NCBI GenBank assembly: GCA_963991985.1
Contig: CAXDRX010000001.1
Span: 62,001 to 126,000 of the forward strand
Length of the DNA stretch: 64,000 bases
Origin: MED-G17 sp963991985
GTDB lineage: Bacteria > Bacteroidota > Bacteroidia > NS11-12g > UBA9320
Direction: 5' to 3'
How positions within the stretch are numbered: the first letter of the stretch is position 1; every line of letters starts with the position of its first letter. The notes below the pieces were generated by a model, which saw nothing but the letters and a program-made list of their open reading frames with translations, was not told the DNA's origin and did no database searches. Shown here piece by piece: positions 47,827 to 56,621 of the stretch. The translations under genes were made by a program, and so were the position numbers.

Positions 47827-48855
47827 TTATGTGGAAATTTCGCCCGCTAAACTTTTAGAAAAAAGTTCTTGCCGATGCTCATCTGAAAAATGAGCCAAAA
47901 CCCACATCAATTTGGTTGTTGCGGCTTCTACGGTCATATCATTTCCATTTATTATCGGGAGATTTTTGTTGTGTAAACTTGTTTGGTAACGATTGGGTTC
48001 CACCCTTCCTTCTTTGCATTGTGTGATGTTGACAATCAGCATCTCGTTTTGTAAAGCTTCATCCAAAAATTTTGTAAATGTTGAACTTTCTGGAATATTT
48101 CCGCTGCCGAAACTTCTCAGCACAATTCCTCTGGTTCTATTTGATTTGATGACAAGTTTCAACCATTCAAAATTCATCCCTGGAACAAGGTTTATGGTAA
48201 TGATGTCTGGGCACATCGTAAATTTGAAATGGGTATTTTTTTTGGGGGTTGGAAGTATTTTTTCTTTATTGATTTCAATTTCCTGATTGAATTGGCCAAG
48301 CTGCGGATAGTTTGGCGATTCGAAACCCATAAAGTCAAAGGTGCTTTTCTTGGTACTTCGATTTCCTCTCAAAACAACTTTATTAAAGCAAATAAGGACT
48401 TCGGGTATAACTGGTATTTGAAAAACCTTTGCTCCCGCAAGATGAATTGCATTGACCAAATTTATAGAGGCATCTGTTCTTGAGTGTGTAACCGGTAATT
48501 GAGCTCCTGTAAATACGATTGGTTTGGTTAAATTCTGAAACATAAAACTAAGCGCACTTGCCGAATAAGCCATCGTATCGGTTCCATGGATGATGATGAA
48601 ACCATCGTGATCTATATAATTGAGCTTAATGATCTCCGCCATTATTTTCCATTCAATGGCAGATATTTGAGATGAGTCTAGTGGAATATCAAATGACTTA
48701 AAAGTAAATTCAATTTGCTTGAATACGCTTTTGTTGATTGGCGTAATATGCGAGACAATGTCTTCCCATCTATTGGGGCTTAGTGGGTGATTCCCTTTTT
48801 GAGTCATTCCAAAAGTTCCACCCGTGTATAAAACCAAAATTCGTGCCTGCTGCAT
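47827..48855 (-). CDS. ansA: Type I (cytoplasmic) L-asparaginase
   Basis: A 342-residue enzyme hydrolysing asparagine to aspartate and ammonia. The nucleophile Thr is in LYTGGTFGMT near the N-terminus and the second catalytic Thr-Asp pair in IIHGTDTMAYSASALSF. No signal peptide, so it is the cytoplasmic type. It starts 6 bases after the pyrB stop, placing it in the EVE-pyrR-pyrB operon. Its product, aspartate, is the substrate of PyrB. Confidence 0.92.
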   Translation of the reverse strand: MQQARILVLYTGGTFGMTQKGNHPLSPNRWEDIVSHITPINKSVFKQIEFTFKSFDIPLDSSQISAIEWKIMAEIIKLNYIDHDGFIIIHGTDTMAYSASALSFMFQNLTKPIVFTGAQLPVTHSRTDASINLVNAIHLAGAKVFQIPVIPEVLICFNKVVLRGNRSTKKSTFDFMGFESPNYPQLGQFNQEIEINKEKILPTPKKNTHFKFTMCPDIITINLVPGMNFEWLKLVIKSNRTRGIVLRSFGSGNIPESSTFTKFLDEALQNEMLIVNITQCKEGRVEPNRYQTSLHNKNLPIINGNDMTVEAATTKLMWVLAHFSDEHRQELFSKSLAGEIST

Positions 48856-48861
48856 TTCTTA

Positions 48862-49782
48862 TCAATTTGTACCCAACAGGTATAGCACTGCCATTCTTAT
48901 GGCCACCCCGTTTTCTACCTGGTTCAGGATGATGGAATGTTCGCTATCTGCTACGTCTGCAGACAGTTCCACTCCTCTATTTATCGGTCCAGGATGCATG
49001 ATGGTTATGGTTTTGTTAAGATTGAGTAATCTATTTTTATTGATACCGTATTGAGCAGCATAATCTCTTTGGCTAGAGATATATTCCCGTTGTTGTCTTT
49101 CCAATTGAATTCTTAAGGTATTGGCAATATCACACCATTTCAATGCTTTTTCAATGTTTGGTTCATACCCAACACCCAAAGACTCTATATACTTTGGAAT
49201 GAGGGATGCCGGTCCACATACTTTTACTTCTGCCCCAAGTTTTTTGAGACAATAAATGTTACTCAACGCAACCCTAGAATGAATAATATCGCCAATGATT
49301 ACAACTTTTTTCCCCTCAACAACTTGATGTTTTTCCAATATAGAGAAGGAATCAAGAAGTGCCTGTGTAGGATGTTCATGTGTTCCATCTCCAGCATTTA
49401 CTATCTGAGCATCTATTTGAGTGCTTAAAAATTTTGCTGCACCTGGGGAGGGATGTCTCATGACGATCATATCCACTTTCATGGCCAATATGTTTTTTAC
49501 CGTATCGATCAAAGTTTCTCCTTTCTTAACGGATGATCCAGAAGAACCAAAATTTACAACATCTGCAGAGAGTCTTTTTTCTGCCAATTCAAAACTAATT
49601 TTTGTTCGAGTTGAATTTTCAAAAAATAGGTTGGCTACGGTTTTGTCTTTTAGTGAAGGAACCTTTTTTACGGGCTGATTTAGAATTCTCTTAAAATTTT
49701 GTGCGGTACTAAATATTTGCTCAATTTGAGATTTATTTAGGTCCTTTATCCCCAACAAATGTTTAAGTCCTAATTTGTTCAT
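48862..49782 (-). CDS. pyrB: Aspartate carbamoyltransferase catalytic chain
   Basis: A 306-residue enzyme joining carbamoyl phosphate and aspartate, the committed step of pyrimidine synthesis. The carbamoyl-phosphate loop STRTKISFE is at residues 57-65; HPTQALLD and HPGPINRGVE are intact. No pyrI regulatory chain is next to it, so allosteric control as in E. coli is not expected from this locus. It overlaps the pyrR stop by 4 bases (ATGA). Confidence 0.95.
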   Translation of the reverse strand: MNKLGLKHLLGIKDLNKSQIEQIFSTAQNFKRILNQPVKKVPSLKDKTVANLFFENSTRTKISFELAEKRLSADVVNFGSSGSSVKKGETLIDTVKNILAMKVDMIVMRHPSPGAAKFLSTQIDAQIVNAGDGTHEHPTQALLDSFSILEKHQVVEGKKVVIIGDIIHSRVALSNIYCLKKLGAEVKVCGPASLIPKYIESLGVGYEPNIEKALKWCDIANTLRIQLERQQREYISSQRDYAAQYGINKNRLLNLNKTITIMHPGPINRGVELSADVADSEHSIILNQVENGVAIRMAVLYLLGTN

Positions 49783-50306
49783 TGTGTCTCAATTATAACA
49801 TTGGGTTTCAGCATATCTACCTTTACTTTGTCATTTGCACGGGTATCAACTTCTTCACCTACATAGTCTGGTTGTATAGGTATTTCTCTATTGAAACGAC
49901 GGTCAATGAGCACCAACAATTCCATTTTCGCAGGTCTTCCCATTGAATTTATCGCTTCCATAGCTGCCCGCACTGATCGTCCTGTATAGAGCACATCATC
50001 AATCAGTATGATATTTTTTCCTTCAATTTGAAAGTCAATATCTGTTATTGATGGAATTAAAGGTGTATTTCCTCGGCCAAAATCATCCCTAAATAGGGTA
50101 ATATCTAATTCACCATATTCTATCTTTTTTTGTGTAATTTCACTTAACACCCGCACAAATACTCTTCCAAACTTGGTGCCGCGGGGCTGAAGAGCAATGA
50201 TGGATGTATTGTGAAAATCTTTATATTTCTCATATAGTTGATGCGCTAACCTATACAAGAGAATATTTACTTTCTGTTTCTGTATAATTTCTCTTGTTTT
50301 GATCAT
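49779..50306 (-). CDS. pyrR: PyrR: pyrimidine operon regulator / uracil phosphoribosyltransferase homologue
   Basis: A 175-residue PRTase-fold protein. The PRPP motif IILIDDVLYTGRSVRAA and the upstream QPRG block match PyrR. In Firmicutes PyrR binds the pyr mRNA leader and promotes attenuation when UMP is abundant; it can also make UMP from uracil. Whether it controls this operon by RNA binding is unknown. The only hairpin upstream is the rpsA terminator before the EVE gene. It overlaps the EVE gene by 4 bases and pyrB by 4 bases. Confidence 0.92.
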   Translation of the reverse strand: MIKTREIIQKQKVNILLYRLAHQLYEKYKDFHNTSIIALQPRGTKFGRVFVRVLSEITQKKIEYGELDITLFRDDFGRGNTPLIPSITDIDFQIEGKNIILIDDVLYTGRSVRAAMEAINSMGRPAKMELLVLIDRRFNREIPIQPDYVGEEVDTRANDKVKVDMLKPNVIIETQ

Positions 50307-50710
50307 GCATTTGACAATTTTACAATGATGTCGAATTCTTCAGGCTTCACTGGCTGTACAGACAACCGAGGGTTTTTTACAAGTATCATTTGATCTAGTT
50401 CAGGCGTTTGTTTAATTTCTTTTAACCCAATTTTTCTTTTGAAGGGCAATTTTGGTTTGATGTCTACGGCTACCCAACGTTCATCGTCGGTGGTTGGGTC
50501 TTGGTACGCTGTTTTTATTACTTCTGCAATTCCAACAATCTCCTTTCCCTCATTGCTATGGTAGTATAAACACAAATCACTCTTTTCCATTTGCTTCAGA
50601 AATTTTCGAGCTTGGTAATTTCTTACTCCATCCCAAAAAGTCCATGTATCCTTTATAAGTTGATCCCAAGCATATTTGTAGGGTTCAGATTTGATAAGCC
50701 AATATTGCAT
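50303..50710 (-). CDS. EVE domain protein (PUA-like fold)
   Basis: A 135-residue single-domain protein. QYWLIKSEPYKYAWDQL, TFWDGVRNYQARKFLKQM and CLYYHSNEGKEIVGIAEV are the signature of the EVE family, which has a PUA-like pocket and binds modified bases in DNA or RNA. It is first in the pyrR-pyrB-ansA operon. The ATG at 50710 follows directly on the T tract of the rpsA terminator; an in-frame TTG inside the hairpin is less likely. A link between a modified-base reader and pyrimidine synthesis is suggestive only. Confidence 0.88.
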   Translation of the reverse strand: MQYWLIKSEPYKYAWDQLIKDTWTFWDGVRNYQARKFLKQMEKSDLCLYYHSNEGKEIVGIAEVIKTAYQDPTTDDERWVAVDIKPKLPFKRKIGLKEIKQTPELDQMILVKNPRLSVQPVKPEEFDIIVKLSNA

Positions 50711-50713
50711 AAA

Positions 50714-50740
50714 AAAATCCCACCTCAAAGATGGGATTTT
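50714..50740 (-). terminator. Terminator after rpsA, abutting the EVE start codon
   Basis: A 9-base stem (minus strand AAAATCCCA / TGGGATTTT, 9-base loop) ends in seven T, and the very next three bases are the ATG of the EVE gene. It lies 27 bases after the rpsA stop. Read-through past it would give the pyr operon its transcript, so it could double as an attenuator. Confidence 0.8.
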
Positions 50741-50766
50741 ATTTTGTATTTGTTTGGTTATTTGGA

Positions 50767-53133
50767 TTACTCGTTGCTATCTTTTTCCAACATATCTTTG
50801 GCTTGTCCGATCCAATTGTCTCTTGAAACCCGTCCTTTCCACTTTGTTAGCCTTTCCAAAATCGCTACGCTGTCCTCCTCTAACTTGCTAAATTGTTCAA
50901 AGGTGAATACGCCAAAAGAGTTCAATTTTTTCTGATAAGCAGGACCAATTCCGTCGATTTTGGTTAAGTCATCTTTTGAATTTTCATCCCCTGCTCCAAT
51001 TTTGGCAATCAATTGCTCCACCATTTCTTCTGCAGACAAACCTTCTAGTGGGTCTTTGGCTGGAACAACCGGTTTGGGTGCTTCCGATGCCTTTCTTTTC
51101 TTTTCTTCCCTTTCTTTGGCTTTGGCTTGTTTATCGGCTTCCTTTTGCTCTTGGATTTTTGTTAGTTCATCTTTTGCCGCCTTTTCCATTTTTTGTTTGA
51201 GCGCAGACAGAGCATCTAGTTCTCCTAAAGTAGACTTTTCTGCACTTTCGTTAATTTTACTTACTGCCTTGGCTGTTTTGACGGCTCGTTTTTGCTTTTC
51301 GATGGAATCTGCATCTTCCTTGGCTCGCTCTTCTTCTTTCCAGATATCTGTGTGAGAAACAATTATCCTTTTCTGTAATTTGTTGAATTCAATAATTCTA
51401 AATTGAACTGCGTCGTCTTTTGAAAGACTTGTTTTGTCCTGTTTTTTGATATGTTTCCCTGGGGCAAAAGCCTCAACATCATAAGGGAGTTGAACCGTAC
51501 ATCCTCTATCGAGAACGTTCAGTACTGTACCAAGATGATCTGTTCCGATGGCAAATACCGTTTCATAGGTGTCCCAAGGGTTTTCGTCAATCTGTTTGTG
51601 ACCGAGACTTAATCTTCGATTTTCACTATCGATTTCCAAGACAACTACTTCCAACTCTTCTCCTTTCTTGGTGAATTCGGCTGGGTGTTTTATTTTCTTA
51701 CTCCAGCTTAAATCAGATACGTGTACAAGACCATCTACTCCTTCTTCCAACTCGATGAATAAACCATAATTGGTAAGACTTCTCACTGTACCTTTATGCT
51801 TACTGCTCAGTGGATATTTCTTTTCAATTTGGGCCCAAGGGTCTGCGGAGAGTTGTTTCATCCCTAAGCTCATCTTGTACTCTTCTTTGTCTATACTCAA
51901 AACAACGACCTTTATTTCATCTCCTTCACTCAAGAAATCTTGTGGGTTTCTTAGATGTTGTGACCAAGACATTTCGGATACATGCACCAAACCCTCTATC
52001 CCAGGCTCTACCTCTACAAAAGCTCCATAATCTGAGACTGTTACAACTGTTCCTTTGAGCTTCGAGCCTTCCTTTATATTATCGCTCAATGCATCCCAGG
52101 GATGAGATTGTAGTTGTTTGAGACCTAGAGAGATTCTATTTTTATCATCATCAAAATCTAAGACGACGACATTTATTTTCTCATCCAAAGTTAAGACTTC
52201 TTCGGGGTGAGAAATTCTCCTCCAAGAAACGTCCGTAATGTGTAAAAGACCATCCAAACCTCCCAAATCAACAAAAACACCAAAATTGGTCATATTCTTT
52301 ACAACACCCTCCAATACTTGACCTTTTTCAAGGCTGTTCAATATTTCACTTTTTTGTGCCTCAATATCGTCTTCAATCAGTGCTTTGTGGGAGACGACAA
52401 CATTTTTAAATTCTTCATTGACCTTCACAATTTTAAATTGCATGTTTTGACCAACATATTGATCGTAATCCCGAATTGGTTTTACATCTATCTGTGAGCC
52501 CGGAAGAAAAGCATCCATTCCCATCAAATCAACCACTAAACCGCCCTTGGTTCTCGATTGAACACGACCTGTAACCACTTCCCCGTCTTCCATTGCCCTA
52601 ACCACATTCTCCCATATGCTTTCTAAGGAGGCTCTTTTTTTGGATAGGATAAGTTGGCCCATTTCATCTTCTTTTACAACAACAAATACCTCAACTTTTT
52701 GGCCTATCTCTGGCTCTTTGTCATCGTCTCTGAACTCTTGCCTTGAGATAATACCATCTGATTTGTAACCAATATTCACAACGATATCTTTGTCCGTTAC
52801 GCCAGAAATTGTGCCCTCCACGAGGGTATTTTCTTCTACCTGCTTGAAAGTTGTAGCGTACATCGCTTCAAGACTTTTTCTCTCTTCAGATGTGTAAGAA
52901 GCAAAGCCATCTTTATTCATTGACCAATCAAACTCATCATTTTTTGTGCTTGAGGGCTCGGTTGGTGCCTCGCTCATTTTTCCGGTAGAATCTTGGTTTT
53001 GTTTTTTTGTGGCGGAATCTTGTTCCGCTACTTTGACTGCGCTGTCAGAGCCATCTTTTGGGTTGTTGTCATTTTCAACTTCCTGAATTTGAGCTTGCTC
53101 AGTCTCTTTTTGTTCTTGATTATTTTTTGTCAA
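50767..53133 (-). CDS. rpsA: 30S ribosomal protein S1 with a C-terminal helix-hairpin-helix domain
   Basis: A 788-residue S1, longer than the usual 550-620. Residues 1-95 are low-complexity and acidic (Glu/Asp/Gln/Asn). Six S1 OB-fold repeats span about 100-600; repeats three to five contain GLLHITDVSW, GLVHVSEMSW and GLVHVSDLSW. Residues 600-715 are a charged Lys/Glu/Ala linker. The last 68 residues, with LTKIDGIGPAYQKKLNSFGV, form a helix-hairpin-helix nucleic-acid-binding domain absent from classical S1. The start is TTG at 53133, chosen because a strong Shine-Dalgarno lies 9 bases before it; no suitable ATG exists. Six repeats bind mRNA on the small subunit. Confidence 0.93.
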   Translation of the reverse strand: MTKNNQEQKETEQAQIQEVENDNNPKDGSDSAVKVAEQDSATKKQNQDSTGKMSEAPTEPSSTKNDEFDWSMNKDGFASYTSEERKSLEAMYATTFKQVEENTLVEGTISGVTDKDIVVNIGYKSDGIISRQEFRDDDKEPEIGQKVEVFVVVKEDEMGQLILSKKRASLESIWENVVRAMEDGEVVTGRVQSRTKGGLVVDLMGMDAFLPGSQIDVKPIRDYDQYVGQNMQFKIVKVNEEFKNVVVSHKALIEDDIEAQKSEILNSLEKGQVLEGVVKNMTNFGVFVDLGGLDGLLHITDVSWRRISHPEEVLTLDEKINVVVLDFDDDKNRISLGLKQLQSHPWDALSDNIKEGSKLKGTVVTVSDYGAFVEVEPGIEGLVHVSEMSWSQHLRNPQDFLSEGDEIKVVVLSIDKEEYKMSLGMKQLSADPWAQIEKKYPLSSKHKGTVRSLTNYGLFIELEEGVDGLVHVSDLSWSKKIKHPAEFTKKGEELEVVVLEIDSENRRLSLGHKQIDENPWDTYETVFAIGTDHLGTVLNVLDRGCTVQLPYDVEAFAPGKHIKKQDKTSLSKDDAVQFRIIEFNKLQKRIIVSHTDIWKEEERAKEDADSIEKQKRAVKTAKAVSKINESAEKSTLGELDALSALKQKMEKAAKDELTKIQEQKEADKQAKAKEREEKKRKASEAPKPVVPAKDPLEGLSAEEMVEQLIAKIGAGDENSKDDLTKIDGIGPAYQKKLNSFGVFTFEQFSKLEEDSVAILERLTKWKGRVSRDNWIGQAKDMLEKDSNE

Positions 53134-53142
53134 AATTGCATG

Positions 53143-53150
53143 TCCTCCTT
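53143..53150 (-). promoter_or_regulatory. Strong Shine-Dalgarno AAGGAGGA before rpsA
   Basis: Seven of eight bases match the anti-Shine-Dalgarno complement AAGGAGGT, 9 bases before the TTG start. Bacteroidota mRNAs mostly lack such sequences. An ATG directly after it opens a three-codon frame (Met-Gln-Phe-stop) whose TGA overlaps the TTG start. Confidence 0.75.
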
Positions 53151-53161
53151 CAAAAGGGCGA

Positions 53162-53169
53162 CAAAGTTA
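53162..53169 (-). promoter_or_regulatory. -7 box TAACTTTG for rpsA
   Basis: Exact TAnnTTTG on the minus strand, 28 bases before the TTG start, so the transcript would have a leader of about 20-25 bases that includes the Shine-Dalgarno. No clear -33 TTG. Confidence 0.45.
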
Positions 53170-53217
53170 ATGATTGGATTGACATATAAAAAAAGTTCTT
53201 AAAAAAAGATAGAGAAA

Positions 53218-53850
53218 TCAAAAAAAAGGATTGGTTTTTTGTTCGAATTCGATTTGAGTTTCCTCTCCATGACCACTGTATATTTTGGTCTCACTGGGCA
53301 GCGAAAAAAGTTGATCTTTGATGCTATTTATCAATAGGTTGTGATTGCCCATGGGAAGATCTGTTCTTCCAATGCTTTGTTTGAACAAAGTGTCTCCAAC
53401 AATTGCCCATCGACCATCAGGACAATAAAAACTGATGCTTCCTGGGCTATGACCCGGAGTATATCTGAGCTCAATTGTATCTTCTCCAAGGTGCAATTTT
53501 TTATGATTTATTAAATGATAAATAGCATTTGTGTGCTTATAATTCAGAGAATACATTTGGGCCGTGGGGATGGCCATATCCCAGATTGGTTGTTCATTGG
53601 GATGGAAGTATAAGGGAAGTTCATAAATTTGATTTACATAAGATACCCCTAAGATATGGTCAATGTGGCAGTGGGTGTTGACCATTTGAATGAGATTTAG
53701 TTTTTGGTCTGCAATGAATTTAGAAAAGATTTCTTCTTCCCGCGCATTGCTCATTCCCGGGTCAATGACAATGGCCTCTTTTTTTTCGTTGAATACCACG
53801 TAAGTATTCTCAAAAAAAGGGTTAAAAGAAAAAGACTTAACTTCTAGCAA
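53218..53850 (-). CDS. MBL-fold metallo-hydrolase (glyoxalase II-like)
   Basis: A 210-residue metallo-beta-lactamase-fold enzyme. Metal ligands lie in THCHIDHILG, in TPGHSPGS and in YSGHGEET; IVIDPGMSNAREEE precedes them. This pattern is the glyoxalase II/YcbL group, which hydrolyses thioesters or related substrates. No rhodanese fusion is present. It starts directly after the lpdA stop, so both are co-transcribed. Confidence 0.85.
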   Translation of the reverse strand: MLEVKSFSFNPFFENTYVVFNEKKEAIVIDPGMSNAREEEIFSKFIADQKLNLIQMVNTHCHIDHILGVSYVNQIYELPLYFHPNEQPIWDMAIPTAQMYSLNYKHTNAIYHLINHKKLHLGEDTIELRYTPGHSPGSISFYCPDGRWAIVGDTLFKQSIGRTDLPMGNHNLLINSIKDQLFSLPSETKIYSGHGEETQIEFEQKTNPFF

Positions 53851-55236
53851 TTACAAATGAATAACTTCTCCGTATGCCGCGGCAGCAGCCTCCATAACTG
53901 CTTCACTCATTGTGGGATGCGGGTGAACTGCCTTTATGATCTCATGTCCTGTAGTTTCTAATTTTCTTGCCGTAACTGCTTCAGCAATCATTTCGGTAAC
54001 ATTTGCACCAAGCATGTGCGCGCCCAACCACTCACCATATTTTGCATCAAAGATCACCTTTACAAATCCCTCCGAAACCCCTGCAGCTTTTGCTTTTCCG
54101 CTTGCGGAAAATGGGAATTTACCTACTTTTATATCGTATCCTTTTTCTATGGCTTGTTTTTCTGTTAATCCTACGGAAGCTACCTCTGGAGCACAATAGG
54201 TACACGACGGAATGTTATTATAATCCATTGGTTCGGGATTTTGACCCGCGATGGCTTCTACACAAATAATGCCTTCAGCCGATGCTACATGAGCCAATGC
54301 CGGACCAGGAGTAATATCCCCAATAGCATATATTCCTTCTCTATTGGTTTGATAGTACTCATTGACCGAAACGAGACCTTTATTCACTTCTATATTCATT
54401 TCTTCAAGTCCTACATTTTCAATATTTGTTTGAATACCCACAGCACTCAACACCACATCAGCTTCCAGCGTTTCTTCGCCTTTTTTGGTTTGAACCAATA
54501 ATTTGACACCATTTTTGAATCTATCAGCTGACTTCACTTCCGCATTGGTCATCACATTCACACCATATTTTTTGTAAATTTTGGCCATCATTTTAGAAAC
54601 TTCTTCATCTTCGTTGGGGAGCAGTCGATCCAAATATTCGACAATGGTTACTTCAGTTCCCATTTTTTGGTAGAAATAGGCAAATTCCATCCCGATAGCT
54701 CCAGAACCCACGATCACCAGTTTCTCCGGTTGCTTGGGCAAGACCATGGCTTCATGATAACCGACAATTTTTTCACCATCTATCTTCATAAAGGGCAATT
54801 CTCTTTCTCTGGCACCGGTTGCCAAAATGATGTGCTTGGCTTCTACTATTGAAACTTTTCCGTCTTTTTCAACTTCAACTTTTCCTTTCTCCTTAATTTT
54901 ACCGCGACCTGCAATGATTTCAATTTTGTTTTTCTTCATCAGAAATTGAACTCCTTTGCTCATTCCACCTGCCACATCCCTACTCCGCTTGATCACGGCA
55001 GCAAAATCATGGCTTGCATTACCAACCTTTATGCCATAATCTTCCGCATGATTGATATAATCATATACCTGAGCAGATTTTAATAATGCTTTTGTAGGAA
55101 TACATCCCCAATTTAAACACACCCCGCCCAATTCTGCTTTTTCTACAATGGCAACTTTCATTCCCAATTGAGATGCCCTGATGGCCGCAACATAACCTCC
55201 TGGACCGCTTCCGATAATTACGATGTCAAAACTCAT
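53851..55236 (-). CDS. lpdA: Dihydrolipoyl dehydrogenase
   Basis: A 461-residue flavoprotein that reoxidises dihydrolipoamide in pyruvate and 2-oxoglutarate dehydrogenase complexes and the glycine cleavage system. FAD-binding IIGSGPGGYVAAIRA is at residues 7-21, the redox pair Cys40/Cys45 in GGVCLNWGCIPTK, the NAD-binding IVGSGAIGMEFAYF in the middle, and the catalytic His in HPHPTMSEAVMEAA near the end. I chose the ATG at 55236 (MSFDIVIIG); an upstream in-frame start at 55266 is unlikely. Confidence 0.94.
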   Translation of the reverse strand: MSFDIVIIGSGPGGYVAAIRASQLGMKVAIVEKAELGGVCLNWGCIPTKALLKSAQVYDYINHAEDYGIKVGNASHDFAAVIKRSRDVAGGMSKGVQFLMKKNKIEIIAGRGKIKEKGKVEVEKDGKVSIVEAKHIILATGARERELPFMKIDGEKIVGYHEAMVLPKQPEKLVIVGSGAIGMEFAYFYQKMGTEVTIVEYLDRLLPNEDEEVSKMMAKIYKKYGVNVMTNAEVKSADRFKNGVKLLVQTKKGEETLEADVVLSAVGIQTNIENVGLEEMNIEVNKGLVSVNEYYQTNREGIYAIGDITPGPALAHVASAEGIICVEAIAGQNPEPMDYNNIPSCTYCAPEVASVGLTEKQAIEKGYDIKVGKFPFSASGKAKAAGVSEGFVKVIFDAKYGEWLGAHMLGANVTEMIAEAVTARKLETTGHEIIKAVHPHPTMSEAVMEAAAAAYGEVIHL

Positions 55237-55335
55237 TATTTTCACTGCAAATCTAAGGCTTTCCAAAATTCAATCCCACAAATACTTCCATTCATGAAAT
55301 TAAATTAGATTTTTGCACCAAACGCAAGGCAATTT

Positions 55336-56604
55336 ATGCTTGAATTAGGCAAACTCAGATCATCTCACCAAGATTTTGTTCAAAGACTTTCTAAACGAGG
55401 AGTTGACTTCTCTGTTTCCATTTCCAAAGTATTGGAACTTGATTCGCAACGAAGAAAAATTCAAGTTGAATTGGACAATTTGAGAGCGAAAAACAACAAA
55501 ATTTCTCAAGAAACAGGTAGATTGTTCAAAGAAGGAAATGAGGAAGAAGCAATAGCATTGAGGAAAATAAGTTCCACCACTAAAGGAGAAATAAAATCTT
55601 GGGAAGACCAACAGAAAAAAAATGAGCAGGAGCTACAAGAAGCATTGTATTTGCTACCCAATATACCGGCACAAAGTGTGCCACTAGGACAATCGGATAG
55701 CGACAATCAAATAGTACTCGAAAATGGATCCAAACCAAATTTCACATTCAAGCCCCAAAATCACTGGGAATTGGCTAAAAAGTATGATCTAATCGATTTT
55801 GAATTGGGTGTTAAAATCACAGGGGCAGGCTTCCCGGTTTACAAAGGAAAAGGTGCCCAGCTTCAAAGGGCGTTGATCAACTTTTTTTTAAGTGAGGCTG
55901 ACAATCATGGATACCTTGAAATTCAACCCCCAATTCTAATCAATAAAGCCAGTGGTTTGGGAACAGGCCAATTGCCTGACAAAGACGGGCAAATGTATTT
56001 TGCCAATGAAGACAATTTATACCTTATTCCTACTGCGGAAGTACCCATAACCAATATCTACAGAAATACCATTGTTCAGTTGAATGAATTGCCCATAAAG
56101 CATTCAGGCTATACGCCTTGTTTTCGAAGAGAAGCAGGCAGCTACGGTAAGGATGTTCGCGGTTTAAATCGGCTCCATCAATTTGACAAAGTTGAAATAG
56201 TACAAGTAGTACACCCGGAGGAAAGTTACAATATTCTAGAAGAAATGAGTTCCTATGTCCAAAGTCTTCTAAAAAAATTAGAGTTGCCGTATCGTGTTCT
56301 GAATTTATGTGGTGGAGACCTTGGGTTTACATCTGCAAAAACTTACGATATGGAGGTTTGGAGCGGAGCACAAAAAAAATGGCTGGAAGTGAGTAGCGTA
56401 AGTAATTTTGAAACTTTTCAATCCAACCGACTTAAATTACGAATCGAGGAAAACGGCAATAAAATATTGGCCCACACGCTGAATGGAAGTGCTTTGGCAC
56501 TGCCACGAATCGTTGCAGCTCTGCTAGAAAATAACCAAAAAGAAAAAGGCATAGACCTTCCTGAGGTTCTTCATCCCTTCCTAAATTTTACAGAAATTTT
56601 GTAA
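55336..56604 (+). CDS. serS: Seryl-tRNA synthetase
   Basis: A 422-residue class II synthetase charging tRNA-Ser. The N-terminal 110 residues form the long antiparallel coiled-coil arm (rich in Lys, Glu, Gln) that grips the tRNA. The catalytic domain has motif 2 in SGYTPCFRREAGSYGKDVRGLNRLHQF and motif 3 in NGSALALPRIVAALLENNQ. Length and motifs are normal. It is divergent from lpdA across a 99-base gap. Confidence 0.95.
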   Translation: MLELGKLRSSHQDFVQRLSKRGVDFSVSISKVLELDSQRRKIQVELDNLRAKNNKISQETGRLFKEGNEEEAIALRKISSTTKGEIKSWEDQQKKNEQELQEALYLLPNIPAQSVPLGQSDSDNQIVLENGSKPNFTFKPQNHWELAKKYDLIDFELGVKITGAGFPVYKGKGAQLQRALINFFLSEADNHGYLEIQPPILINKASGLGTGQLPDKDGQMYFANEDNLYLIPTAEVPITNIYRNTIVQLNELPIKHSGYTPCFRREAGSYGKDVRGLNRLHQFDKVEIVQVVHPEESYNILEEMSSYVQSLLKKLELPYRVLNLCGGDLGFTSAKTYDMEVWSGAQKKWLEVSSVSNFETFQSNRLKLRIEENGNKILAHTLNGSALALPRIVAALLENNQKEKGIDLPEVLHPFLNFTEIL

Positions 56605-56609
56605 AAAAC

Positions 56610-56617
56610 TATTTTCG
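56610..56617 (+). promoter_or_regulatory. -7-like box TATTTTCG between serS and the next gene
   Basis: TAnnTTCG variant placed in the 17-base gap after serS, 4 bases before the next ATG. It suggests that the metallo-hydrolase has its own near-leaderless transcript even though it looks operonic. Confidence 0.3.
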
Positions 56618-56621
56618 CCAA

